Of a DNA stretch of 64,000 bases, positions 23,603 through 31,862 are shown one piece after another (the stretch's first letter is position 1; every line of letters begins with the position of its first letter). The stretch is from positions 24,301-88,300 of the forward strand of contig JADFVZ010000020.1 of NCBI GenBank assembly GCA_015222805.1, in the 5' to 3' direction. The translations under genes were made by a program, and so were the position numbers. The stretch comes from Pseudomonadota bacterium. GTDB lineage: Bacteria; Pseudomonadota; Gammaproteobacteria; Xanthomonadales; SZUA-36. The notes under the pieces are model-generated. The model searched no databases and had not been told where the DNA came from. It saw only the letters and a program-made list of their open reading frames with translations.

Positions 23603-26600
23603 CTGAACTCCTGAGTCCGCTGAATATCATTATTATTGCGCTGGGCGCAGGCTTTCTGCTGCCCCTGATCCATGCCAGGTCCCCGCGCTTTGCCGGGCAG
23701 GTAATGTTTGCAAGTTTATTGTATTTTGTGATTATCAGCGCCTATCACTTTTATACTTTGATCGGCGGCGCACCAGCCGTTGAAATTATTACTGCCGGCA
23801 TCCAGCCGCCATTTGCTATCAACCTGCGCTTTGGCCTGGCTGAAGCCTTTGTTTTACTAGCTGTCAACACGGCTGCCCTGTTCGGTGCCAGGTATATGTT
23901 TGATGAGCTTAGAGAACATGCTTCGGCAATGATCCTGTTTATTGTCTGGATCATGGGTATCAACGGCATGGTGATGACACGTGACCTGTTCAACCTGTTT
24001 ATTTTTGTTGAAATCACTGCGGTCAGCAGTTTCGTGCTGGTTGCCATGCGTGCTAATTCGATTGCGCTTTCAGCCGGCTTTAAATATGTCATTGCAGGTA
24101 CTATGGCTTCCGGATTCCTGTTGCTGGGTACCATGTTGTTGTACTACCAGACTGGTACCTTAAATATTGATGACCTGATCATTCATCAGGAAATGATTAC
24201 CGGCCCCTTCGGCACGGCGGCATTAATGCTGGTGCTGGGTGCCATCCTGGTTGAGCTCAAACCCTTCCCGGCCAATGGCTGGGGGCTGGATGTATACCAG
24301 GCAGCTCCTGCAGGTATTGCCGCGCTACTATCGGTTGGTGTTTCCGCCGCTTACCTGTTTGCACTGTATAAAATCCTGCCGTTGCTGACCTCATTTTTAC
24401 CTGTGATTGCAGCCACCGGTTTGCTGACTTTTGTGGCTTCAAACTTTATCGGTTTGCGCCAGTCAGACCCGCGGCGTCTACTTGGGTATTCATCCGTTGG
24501 CCAGCTTGGCTTAATGGTGACAGCATTAGCCCTGCTGACTAAATTCTCTTTAACAGAATATATTCCACTGGTTGTGGGCGGTCTGTTTATCAGTCATTTC
24601 CTTGCCAAAGCCGGCTTGTTCTGGCTGGCTGGAATCATCAAGGGTAGTGAACTTGGCGACTGGTCACAACTGCGCAGCAAACCTGTACTGATCATTGCCT
24701 TCCTGTTTTTGATCACCGCATTGGCCGGCCTGCCGCCATTCCCCACTTTCTGGGCGAAATGGCAGCTGGTAATGAGCCTGATGGAATACCAGCAACATGG
24801 CTGGGTATTCTTTATCCTGCTGGGATCGCTGCTGGAAGTGGTTTACCTGTTTCGTTGGTTTGGAAAAGCGGTTAGCAGTCAGTCTGATAAAGCGCTGGAT
24901 ATCTCGAGTAGTGGTAATCGGCAATGGCTGCCCGTGGTCTTGTTTGTTGGTTTGTTACTCGCTTGCGGGCAGGTAATGGCCAGCAGTTTTGACCTGCCGG
25001 TGATGGCTTTGCTGCCAGTTTACGCAGGTTTATTGCTGATGCTTATTGATGGCCTGGGTGAAAGGCTTAAACAGATTGCTTCCTTGCTGGTTATTATTGC
25101 CTATAGCGTCTATTTGATCCCTTCACTGGATGGTCTCAACTGGATTTTCGGCTTGATGCTGCTGCCGGGTTCCATCCTGATACTGATAGCATCTACTTAC
25201 CAGCAGGGCACTGCAAGACCCGGATTTTACCCCCTGTTTGTGATGCTGGTACTGTCATTGGGTACTTTGCTTGCGGCAGAAACCATGCTGGGCTTCTTCC
25301 TCGCCTGGGAGCTGATGACTGTCAGCTCATACCTGTTGGTGAGCCTGGGTAAAAAAGCCACCCGGCCATCCCTGGTTTACCTGGTCTTTTCCATCGCCGG
25401 CGCCTTTTTGATCCTGTTTGCTTTTGCGCTAATTTATGCACAAACCGGTTCCATGCAGCTTTCAGCTATTGGTCAGGCGGGTATTGTTTCCAATTGGCCG
25501 TTTATCCTGCTGCTTTCAGGCTTCTTTATCAAGATGGGTGGACTGGGCGTGCATGTCTGGCTGCCAGATGCTTATGCAGAATGTGATGATGACTTTACCG
25601 CGATGATGTCATCGGTAGTCAGTAAAGCCGGTGTGTTTGGACTGTTTGTCGTTGGTACACAGATGACCGCACAGTTGAACGACATGGATACCATCCTTAC
25701 CGTCGTTGGCTGGGTTGGGCTGATCATGGCACTGGCCGGTGCGATCATGGCGGCCATGAGTGAAGACATTAAACACCTGCTGGCTTATTCAAGTATTGGC
25801 CAGCTTGGTTATATAGTTACTACGTTCGCTATAGCCAACCATACCGGTTGGGTTGCAGCTATGTACCTGGCAGTTAACCACCTGTTGTATAAGGGCCTTA
25901 TATTCCTCGCTATTGCCGGTGTACTTTACCGGGTTAAAACCCGTTATATGTACCAGATGGGCGGTCTGATAAAAAATATGCCCATCAGTTTTATTTCAGT
26001 ATTGATTGGTATTATCACTATCTCCGGTGTACCGCCCTTACTGGGTTTTGGCGGCAAATGGCTGCTCTACAATGCTTTACTTGAGCGGGGCTGGTATCTG
26101 CAGGCTGGGCTGGCATTTTTCGCCAGTGCGGTGGCTTTCCTCTACCTGTTCAAACTGATCCATACCATTTTCCTGGGGCAGCGCAAGAGCGAACACGAGC
26201 ATGTCAAAGAAGCCCCTCTGGCCCTGTTGATTCCACAGATTACCTTTATGGTACTGATAATGGCCTTCTCGATGTTCCCGAACATCCTGATCCAGCCGCT
26301 TTCTGATGCTGTAGCTCCGTTCATGGCCTCAACCTTTACCTGGGAAGGCTACCTGTTGATCACTGAAAATGGTTACTGGAATGGCTTCCTGGTGATGAAT
26401 ATTGTAGGTGTCCTGTTTATGGCACCGGCAATCCTGCTGTGGCTGGTTTCGAAGAAGATGAAAGTACAGAAAGTGAAACAGTTCAATATTGTGTTCGCGG
26501 CGGAAAGGCCCTTTACCCCGGCGACTACACATTATGCGTATAACTTCTATGCGTTCTATGACAAAGCCATTGGCTTTTTAACCCGGCCGGATGCAACTCG

Positions 26601-26739
26601 CTTCTGGAATGGGGTCTCCGAATGGGGGCATACCGTCGGTGCTTCGCTGCGCAGGTTCTATACCGGTAACGGACAGACCTATGCCGGCTTAATTCTGTTT
26701 TATATCGGCGTAATGTACCTCGCCGTGAGGACACTGTAA
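23596..26739 (+). CDS. double antiporter subunit: two fused MrpD/NuoN-like modules
   Basis: A 1047-residue membrane protein starting at ATG 23596. Two complete proton_antipo_M modules lie in tandem, joined near residues 430-490. Module 1 has the key glutamate in NLFIFVEITAVSSF (E139) and lysine in LVELKPFPANGWGLDVY (K222); module 2 has E572 in FLAWELMTVSSYLL and K646 in GFFIKMGGLGVHVWLPDAY. Both also keep the later YSSxGQLG helix motif (about residues 298-304 and in the second half). So both modules look able to move ions. Mbx/Mbs complexes use two separate MrpD-like proteins; here they are one chain. A C-terminal extension (about the last 70 residues) ends in one more helix. It overlaps the NuoH-like gene as TAATG. 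Confidence 0.92.
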   Translation: MVTELLSPLNIIIIALGAGFLLPLIHARSPRFAGQVMFASLLYFVIISAYHFYTLIGGAPAVEIITAGIQPPFAINLRFGLAEAFVLLAVNTAALFGARYMFDELREHASAMILFIVWIMGINGMVMTRDLFNLFIFVEITAVSSFVLVAMRANSIALSAGFKYVIAGTMASGFLLLGTMLLYYQTGTLNIDDLIIHQEMITGPFGTAALMLVLGAILVELKPFPANGWGLDVYQAAPAGIAALLSVGVSAAYLFALYKILPLLTSFLPVIAATGLLTFVASNFIGLRQSDPRRLLGYSSVGQLGLMVTALALLTKFSLTEYIPLVVGGLFISHFLAKAGLFWLAGIIKGSELGDWSQLRSKPVLIIAFLFLITALAGLPPFPTFWAKWQLVMSLMEYQQHGWVFFILLGSLLEVVYLFRWFGKAVSSQSDKALDISSSGNRQWLPVVLFVGLLLACGQVMASSFDLPVMALLPVYAGLLLMLIDGLGERLKQIASLLVIIAYSVYLIPSLDGLNWIFGLMLLPGSILILIASTYQQGTARPGFYPLFVMLVLSLGTLLAAETMLGFFLAWELMTVSSYLLVSLGKKATRPSLVYLVFSIAGAFLILFAFALIYAQTGSMQLSAIGQAGIVSNWPFILLLSGFFIKMGGLGVHVWLPDAYAECDDDFTAMMSSVVSKAGVFGLFVVGTQMTAQLNDMDTILTVVGWVGLIMALAGAIMAAMSEDIKHLLAYSSIGQLGYIVTTFAIANHTGWVAAMYLAVNHLLYKGLIFLAIAGVLYRVKTRYMYQMGGLIKNMPISFISVLIGIITISGVPPLLGFGGKWLLYNALLERGWYLQAGLAFFASAVAFLYLFKLIHTIFLGQRKSEHEHVKEAPLALLIPQITFMVLIMAFSMFPNILIQPLSDAVAPFMASTFTWEGYLLITENGYWNGFLVMNIVGVLFMAPAILLWLVSKKMKVQKVKQFNIVFAAERPFTPATTHYAYNFYAFYDKAIGFLTRPDATRFWNGVSEWGHTVGASLRRFYTGNGQTYAGLILFYIGVMYLAVRTL

Positions 26740-27659
26740 TGAACTGGGCTCTGAGTATTTTTTATTACATCGTCACAGTGTTGGTGGTGCTAGTTTACGG
26801 ATTGCTGCTTTACGCTTTTATCGCCAAAACCATGGCGCGGGTACAGGGTCGGATCGGCATTCCGATTTACCAGCCTTTCCTGGATATTATCCAGACTTAC
26901 GGCAGGCGTACAGCGGTTACCCATGGTTATATGTTTGACCTCGGTCCGGTCTTCCGCTTAACCGGTGGACTTGGCACATTGGCGTTTATACCGGTGATCT
27001 ACGGTAGTGAAATATTCGGCAATTTCCATTTTGCCGGTGACCTGTTGCTGGTCATGTACTTTATCTTTTTCGGCCAGCTGGGCATGGCGCTGGGTGCCGG
27101 TGAGAGTGGCCATCCCTATGCACCCATGGGTATTGCCCGTGGACTGGCGCAGATGACCGCTTTTGAAGTACCGTTTGCACTGGCAGTAATTGCGGTATTC
27201 ATGCAGTACGAAACCGCTTCGATTACGGAGATTGTTGCCGCCCAACAGGGCTCTATTTACAACTGGACCCTGTTTACCAACCCGTTTGCAGTGCTGGCAG
27301 CGATGTTTGCCTTCCTCGGCATGTCGATGTATCCGCCGTTTGACCTGGTGACTGCGCCCAACGAGATTCCGATTGGTCCGCCAACCGAATATCACAGCGC
27401 CTATCTGTCGTTACTGCAAACCAACCGTGCGATCTTTGCCGGTGCCAAACTGGTACTGTTTATGAACCTGTTTTTCGGTGGTGCCACGAACTTACCCATC
27501 ATGGTGCTGAAAACCTGGGCTATCTATATGATCCCGGTTTTAATCGGCGTGGCTTTCCCGCGCTTTAAGGTAGAAAATTCCATCCGCTTCTTTTTAGGCG
27601 TGCCCACACTGGTAGGCATTATCGCAGTACTTTATATGCAGTACTGGGGAACAGTATGA
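26739..27659 (+). CDS. NuoH-like membrane anchor subunit of an Ehr/Mbx-type complex
   Basis: A 306-residue NuoH/MbxM homologue with about eight helices. Conserved parts include KTMARVQGRIGIPIYQPFLD (family motif RxxxRxGPxxxxPxQ-like, residues 29-48), the acidic loop LGAGESGHPYAPMGIARGL, QMTAFEVPFALA and the cytosolic loop PPFDLVTAPNEIPIGPPTEYHS (residues about 205-226). In complex I this subunit links the electron-transfer arm to the ion channels and lines the quinone cavity. The start overlaps the double antiporter gene and the end overlaps the NuoB-like gene as ATGA. Confidence 0.93.
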   Translation: MNWALSIFYYIVTVLVVLVYGLLLYAFIAKTMARVQGRIGIPIYQPFLDIIQTYGRRTAVTHGYMFDLGPVFRLTGGLGTLAFIPVIYGSEIFGNFHFAGDLLLVMYFIFFGQLGMALGAGESGHPYAPMGIARGLAQMTAFEVPFALAVIAVFMQYETASITEIVAAQQGSIYNWTLFTNPFAVLAAMFAFLGMSMYPPFDLVTAPNEIPIGPPTEYHSAYLSLLQTNRAIFAGAKLVLFMNLFFGGATNLPIMVLKTWAIYMIPVLIGVAFPRFKVENSIRFFLGVPTLVGIIAVLYMQYWGTV

Positions 27660-28309
27660 ACAAACAAGATAAAAATCCTGGTAACAACAGGGAAAACCTG
27701 ATCAAGCTCGAAAATGCGGGCCTGACTGCGGAAGAACAGCAACTGTTCTGTGATGCAGTACCGGTACCGTATGAGCCTTACTCACTCGAATTTGTTGAGC
27801 GTTTCCACAACTGGATCCGCGCCAACTCACTCTGGGTGCTGGCTTTCGGAACCGGTTGTGGCGCGATCGAACTCAATCCGTTAATGACCTCGCGTTTTGA
27901 TGCCAATCGATTTGGGGTGATGATGCGGCCGACACCCCGACAGGCATCGGTATTAATTGTTGCCGGTTATTCATCGGTTAAAACACTAAAACGCATCATC
28001 CGTAGTTATGAACAGATGCAGGGTCCGAAGTTCGTTATCGGCCTGGGTATATGCACCATCAATGGCGGCATGTACTACGACAGCTACAACACCATTAATT
28101 GCCTGGACCGCTATATTCCTGTTGATTTATATATCACCGGCTGTATGCCGCGGCCAGAAGCCCTGCTGGCGGGTTTTATGGAGCTCAAGCGCAAAATTAA
28201 AGCAGGCGAATGTGACGGTGCCAATCGCTATGTAAAAGATTTCGACTGGTATAAAGCCAATCAGAAGAAAGTCATTAAAAAATGGGATATGCCGGATTAC
28301 AATTGGTGA
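27656..28309 (+). CDS. NuoB-like small subunit with altered N2 cysteine pair
   Basis: A 217-residue NuoB / hydrogenase-small-subunit homologue. In complex I cluster N2 is held by a CC pair plus two later cysteines. Here the pair region reads FGTGCGAIEL (Cys68, Gly69), so the second cysteine is glycine. The later ligands are present: GICTINGGMY (Cys133) and GCMPRPEAL (Cys163). A further cysteine, Cys149 (INCLDRYIPVD), lies nearby. The conserved RPTPRQASVLIVAG stretch confirms the family. It overlaps the NuoH-like gene (ATGA) and reaches the NuoC-like start (GTGA). The protein presumably carries one [4Fe-4S] cluster with changed ligation. Confidence 0.91.
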   Translation: MNKQDKNPGNNRENLIKLENAGLTAEEQQLFCDAVPVPYEPYSLEFVERFHNWIRANSLWVLAFGTGCGAIELNPLMTSRFDANRFGVMMRPTPRQASVLIVAGYSSVKTLKRIIRSYEQMQGPKFVIGLGICTINGGMYYDSYNTINCLDRYIPVDLYITGCMPRPEALLAGFMELKRKIKAGECDGANRYVKDFDWYKANQKKVIKKWDMPDYNW

Positions 28310-28857
28310 ACACTATGTTTATGCAAGAATTATGTGAACGCATGACCCGGCAGTTTGACTGTGACCAGGTGATGCATCAAAAAGACGACTTAAGTTTCCT
28401 GCGGGTTGACAGGGACAGGCTCGAAAGTGCCCTGATGTACTTAAAAACCCATGAAGGTTTTGTACATCTCAGCTTTGTGACTGTAATCGACTACATAGAG
28501 GATGGTTTTTTCCGTCTCAACTATATGCTCTACAACTACGACAAAGCCACCAATATTGGCGTGCAGGTGGATATCACCCGGGAAAATCCCAGTATGCATT
28601 CCATTCACCACCTCTGGGCACAGGGATGGACCTATCAGCGCGAGTTGAAAGAAATGTACGGTATCGACTTCCCCGGTAGCCCCCGTGTTGATGAAGAATT
28701 TGTACTTGAAGGCTGGGATGGAATTCCACCCATGCTGCGTGAATTTGATACTGCCAAATTCTGTGAAGACCGCTTTGCCAAGCGCGACGGCAGGGAATCC
28801 CAGGACATTAAACAGACCATGCGCGACAATTTGTACCCCGAAAGAGGGGAGAGCTAA
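28306..28857 (+). CDS. NuoC-like subunit
   Basis: NuoC / 30-kDa subunit family protein of about 183 residues. The family signature is seen in LNYMLYNYDKATNIGVQVDI, then WAQGWTYQRELKEMYGIDFPGSP (about residues 107-129) and EGWDGIPPMLREFD. I place the start at GTG 28306, overlapping the upstream TGA as GTGA; ATG 28315 is an equally possible start. The subunit has no cofactor and packs the NuoB- and NuoD-like subunits together. Three bases separate its stop from the NuoD-like ATG. Confidence 0.9.
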   Translation: MNTMFMQELCERMTRQFDCDQVMHQKDDLSFLRVDRDRLESALMYLKTHEGFVHLSFVTVIDYIEDGFFRLNYMLYNYDKATNIGVQVDITRENPSMHSIHHLWAQGWTYQRELKEMYGIDFPGSPRVDEEFVLEGWDGIPPMLREFDTAKFCEDRFAKRDGRESQDIKQTMRDNLYPERGES

Positions 28858-28860
28858 GCT

Positions 28861-30003
28861 ATGTTTGATTTAAAACGCTACTCTGAAGCCGAACTGGAAA
28901 GCGGTAAGTTTACCAAGCTCTGGCACGGCCCCCAGCACCCGGGTATTACCGGTAACATGTCGCTCGAACTGACACTCTCCGGAGATGATGTGGTGGAGTG
29001 CAAAACCCATGTGGGTTACCTCCATCGCGGCTTTGAAAAGCTGATGGAACGGCGTACCTATATCCAGAATTTTCCGGTGGTTTGCCGGATTGCTGTACCG
29101 GAACCCACATTCAATGAATATATGTATGCGGCGGCGGTAGAAGAGTTGGCTGGCATTGAAGTGCCTGAGCGTGCCGAATGGCTGCGCTGCCTGAATCTCG
29201 AGATGATGCGTCTTGCCAGCTTCCTGATGTGGCTGGGTGGCGCTTGCGGTTCCTTCGGTATGAGCACGGTCTATCAATGGACTGTTACCCATCGCGATTA
29301 CATGCTGGATCTGTTTGAAGAAATGACGGGCGCTCGAATTTACCATATGTACATCTCCCCCGGCGGTGTGCGTGCGCCATTACCTGACGGTTTTAGCGAA
29401 CGCGCGCTGAGCGTAATGAATGGCATTGAAAAACTGCTGTATGAAATTGAAAGGGTTGCCCTGAATAACCATATCTTCAAAATGCGTTCCCAGGATCTGG
29501 GTATTATTGACCCGGAAATGGTTGATCCTTATGGAATCGTTGGTCCGAATGCACGCGCTTGCGGATTTAAACGGGATGTCAGGAAAGATGCCCCCTACCT
29601 GGTTTACGACCAGCTGGATTTTGAAGTGATTACTGCCGATAAATCCGATGCCTATACCCGTACATTGGTACGCTACCAGGAAATGCATCAATGTATTTCT
29701 TTGATTCGCCAGATGCTTGAACAGATGCCAACCAAAGGTTCGTTCCATGCCGACCTGCCGAATGTACTGCACTGGAAAATTCCTGCCGGACAGACCTATG
29801 TTAAATCTGAATGTACCCGCGGCGAGTACGGCTACTTCCTGGTATCCGACGGCAGCGAGTACCTGCGCCGGGTCACTATTCGCGGCCCCAGTTACACCCA
29901 CGCCATTGCGGTGATGGAAAAGCTGGTTGTGGGCGTCAATATTGCTGATGTCGCTGGTTTGATGGTATCACTGCATACCTATCCGCCAGAGATTGAACGT
30001 TAG
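28861..30003 (+). CDS. NuoD-like catalytic-subunit homologue lacking [NiFe] ligands
   Basis: A 380-residue 49-kDa/NuoD/[NiFe]-large-subunit homologue. It retains GPQHPG (His26, the complex I quinone-site histidine), HVGYLHRGFEKLMERRTYIQN, and the Asp/Arg-rich middle region. Where hydrogenases carry the first CxxC pair the sequence reads CRIAVPEPTFNEY; only Cys75 is present and the two nickel-ligand positions appear as Ala and Glu. The complex I quinone tyrosine aligns with Val79. The C-terminus ends VSLHTYPPEIER with no CxxC. So neither hydrogenase nor canonical ubiquinone chemistry is supported, which is the definition used for Ehr (energy-converting hydrogenase-related) and Mbx-type proteins. 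Two ribosome-friendly purines (GGGGAGAGC) precede the ATG. Confidence 0.91.
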   Translation: MFDLKRYSEAELESGKFTKLWHGPQHPGITGNMSLELTLSGDDVVECKTHVGYLHRGFEKLMERRTYIQNFPVVCRIAVPEPTFNEYMYAAAVEELAGIEVPERAEWLRCLNLEMMRLASFLMWLGGACGSFGMSTVYQWTVTHRDYMLDLFEEMTGARIYHMYISPGGVRAPLPDGFSERALSVMNGIEKLLYEIERVALNNHIFKMRSQDLGIIDPEMVDPYGIVGPNARACGFKRDVRKDAPYLVYDQLDFEVITADKSDAYTRTLVRYQEMHQCISLIRQMLEQMPTKGSFHADLPNVLHWKIPAGQTYVKSECTRGEYGYFLVSDGSEYLRRVTIRGPSYTHAIAVMEKLVVGVNIADVAGLMVSLHTYPPEIER

Positions 30004-30017
30004 TTTGGGATAAAGAA

Positions 30018-31790
30018 ATGAAACTGAAAGATCTAACATCTCCCTTTTATGTCTGGCAGCGGGCTTTCGAAAAGCCTTACACGCAGAGCAAGCCCACCCT
30101 GAATCGGGAAGGTGCACATGCCTATCGCGGATTCCATATCAATGACATAGAAAAATGTGTTGGCTGTGGTACCTGCGAAGAAATCTGCATGAACAACGCT
30201 ATTGATATGGTCGAAATTGCTGCTAAAGACAGTAAAAAAGGTGATAGTGGACTGGTTCCGCGTTTTGACTACGGACGTTGCTGCTGGTGTGCCTTGTGTG
30301 TGGATATTTGTACCACTGGCTCATTACGAATGAGTAATGAATATACCTGGGCCGCGGATGATCCGGACAGTTTCCGTTTTACCCCCGGAGTAGATGAGAC
30401 CAGCTGGCAGGATAGCGAACATGGCTATCGTCGCCACCCGGAGTACGACTTACTCAAGCTGGTGCGCCCTGAAATGGAAATGCTGTCACCTGATGAAGGT
30501 TTGAAATCCTTTGATGAAGTAGTCGCCGGTTATACTCATGAGCAGGCAGTAGTAGAAGCCGACCGCTGTATTGAATGCGAAATCTGTGTCGCCACCTGTC
30601 CTGCGAATATGGACATCCCCGGATATATACGTGCGGTACGTGAAGAGAATTTTGAAGAAGGCCTGCGTCTTCTTTATGACACCAATCCCTTCTCAGCTAC
30701 CTGTGGGCGTATCTGTACGCACCGTTGCGAAGACGACTGTACCATCAGTACCTTCGGTAAACCATTGGCAATTCGCTGGCTGAAACGTTATATCGTTGAT
30801 CAGGTTCCTGCTGAACGTTTTGCCGAAATATTGAATGATGAAATCACTGAAAACGGCCACCATGTTTCCATCGTGGGTGCAGGCCCTGGTGGTATGAGCG
30901 CGGCTTATTACCTGCGCAAGAAAGGCTATGGTGTTACTGTTTATGAGGCCGGCGCCAGTGGTGGTGGTATGTTGCGCTACGGCGTGCCGTCGTATCGCTT
31001 GCCGGACGACCAACTTGATAAAGATATCGATTACATCGTTTCCCTTGGGGTTGAGGTTAAGTACAACACCAAAATCGGTCATGATATTGAGTTCCAACAG
31101 TTGATGGATAAGAGTGATGCCATCTTTATCGCTACCGGCATGGACCAGCCATCCAGTATGCGCATCAAGGGTGAAGACCATCCGCGTGTTTTATCCGGGT
31201 TGACGGTATTGAATGATGTTGCCAGTCATAAAGACCCGGGCGTTGGTAAAAATGTTGCGGTTATCGGTGGTGGTAACGTTGCCATGGATGCGGCCCGCGT
31301 CTGTCGTCGCCTGGGTGCGGATGTAACCGTACTGTACCGTCGCCGCATCGTGGATATGCCAGCCGATAAGGACGAGATTAAAGAAGCCCTGGAAGAAAAC
31401 TGCAACTTCGTATTGCAGGCGATTCCGGTACTGATAGAAGACGCAGAATCCAGTGACCAGGTAACCATTCAGTGGGGTGAAGCCGAGATGATAGCCGAAG
31501 ACGGCAAGCGACCACGGCCGGTATTACAGGAAGATCGTATGCATACCGACACCTATGACTCAATCATTTCAGCTATCGGCCAGTCCGGTGACTTCAGTTT
31601 CTTGCCACAGGAAATCTCCGATCAACTGAAACAGCACTGGGGTAAATTCGAAGTCGATCAGCGCCAGCGTACAGCGGTTGGCAAGATATTTATTGGCGGT
31701 GATATTGCCAATGATGTTGCCGATGCGATCAGTGCAATTGCCGATGGCAAAAATGCGGCAATAGGTATTGATGCATTTGTGAGCTCTTGA
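30018..31790 (+). CDS. NuoI-type ferredoxin fused to GltD/NfnB-type NAD(P)H flavoprotein
   Basis: A 590-residue fusion closing the operon. Residues 1-110 form a NuoI-like 2x[4Fe-4S] ferredoxin (C47/50/53/57 and C88/91/94/98, with an extra Cys89). Residues about 170-590 match the glutamate synthase small subunit/NfnB fold: Fe-S cysteines C184/187/190/194 and C229/233/237/241, an FAD loop VGAGPGGMSAAYYL (from residue 286), an NAD(P) loop IGGGNVAMDAARV (416-428) and YRRR at 440-443, which usually favours NADPH. The flavin C-terminus shows GGDIAND. So one protein can link pyridine nucleotide to the cluster chain, replacing NuoEFG. A terminator follows. A broken copy of the 3' end lies at 34869-35170. 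Confidence 0.92.
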   Translation: MKLKDLTSPFYVWQRAFEKPYTQSKPTLNREGAHAYRGFHINDIEKCVGCGTCEEICMNNAIDMVEIAAKDSKKGDSGLVPRFDYGRCCWCALCVDICTTGSLRMSNEYTWAADDPDSFRFTPGVDETSWQDSEHGYRRHPEYDLLKLVRPEMEMLSPDEGLKSFDEVVAGYTHEQAVVEADRCIECEICVATCPANMDIPGYIRAVREENFEEGLRLLYDTNPFSATCGRICTHRCEDDCTISTFGKPLAIRWLKRYIVDQVPAERFAEILNDEITENGHHVSIVGAGPGGMSAAYYLRKKGYGVTVYEAGASGGGMLRYGVPSYRLPDDQLDKDIDYIVSLGVEVKYNTKIGHDIEFQQLMDKSDAIFIATGMDQPSSMRIKGEDHPRVLSGLTVLNDVASHKDPGVGKNVAVIGGGNVAMDAARVCRRLGADVTVLYRRRIVDMPADKDEIKEALEENCNFVLQAIPVLIEDAESSDQVTIQWGEAEMIAEDGKRPRPVLQEDRMHTDTYDSIISAIGQSGDFSFLPQEISDQLKQHWGKFEVDQRQRTAVGKIFIGGDIANDVADAISAIADGKNAAIGIDAFVSS

Positions 31791-31815
31791 TAGATTTTGG
31801 CTTTATATAAATTAG

Positions 31816-31847
31816 AAATGCCGGCTCCTTCAGAGCCGGCATTTTTT
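31816..31847 (+). terminator. rho-independent terminator of the respiratory operon
   Basis: AAATGCCGGCTC (31816-31827) pairs perfectly with GAGCCGGCATTT (31833-31844) around CTTCA, followed by a T-run to 31847. With the A-rich 5' flank it can also act for the convergent sulfatase gene. Confidence 0.92.
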
Positions 31848-31862
31848 AAGCAGTATCGGTTA

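Noticed and set aside
21128-26739. Plain Mrp-type Na+/H+ antiporter operon
   Set aside because: MbhD and MbhE parts are not fused to an MrpA protein, and NuoB/C/D/H-like genes continue the same overlapped operon.
28861-30003. [NiFe] hydrogenase large subunit
   Set aside because: The operon resembles Mbh, but neither CxxC pair is present in this subunit and no hyp maturation genes are nearby.
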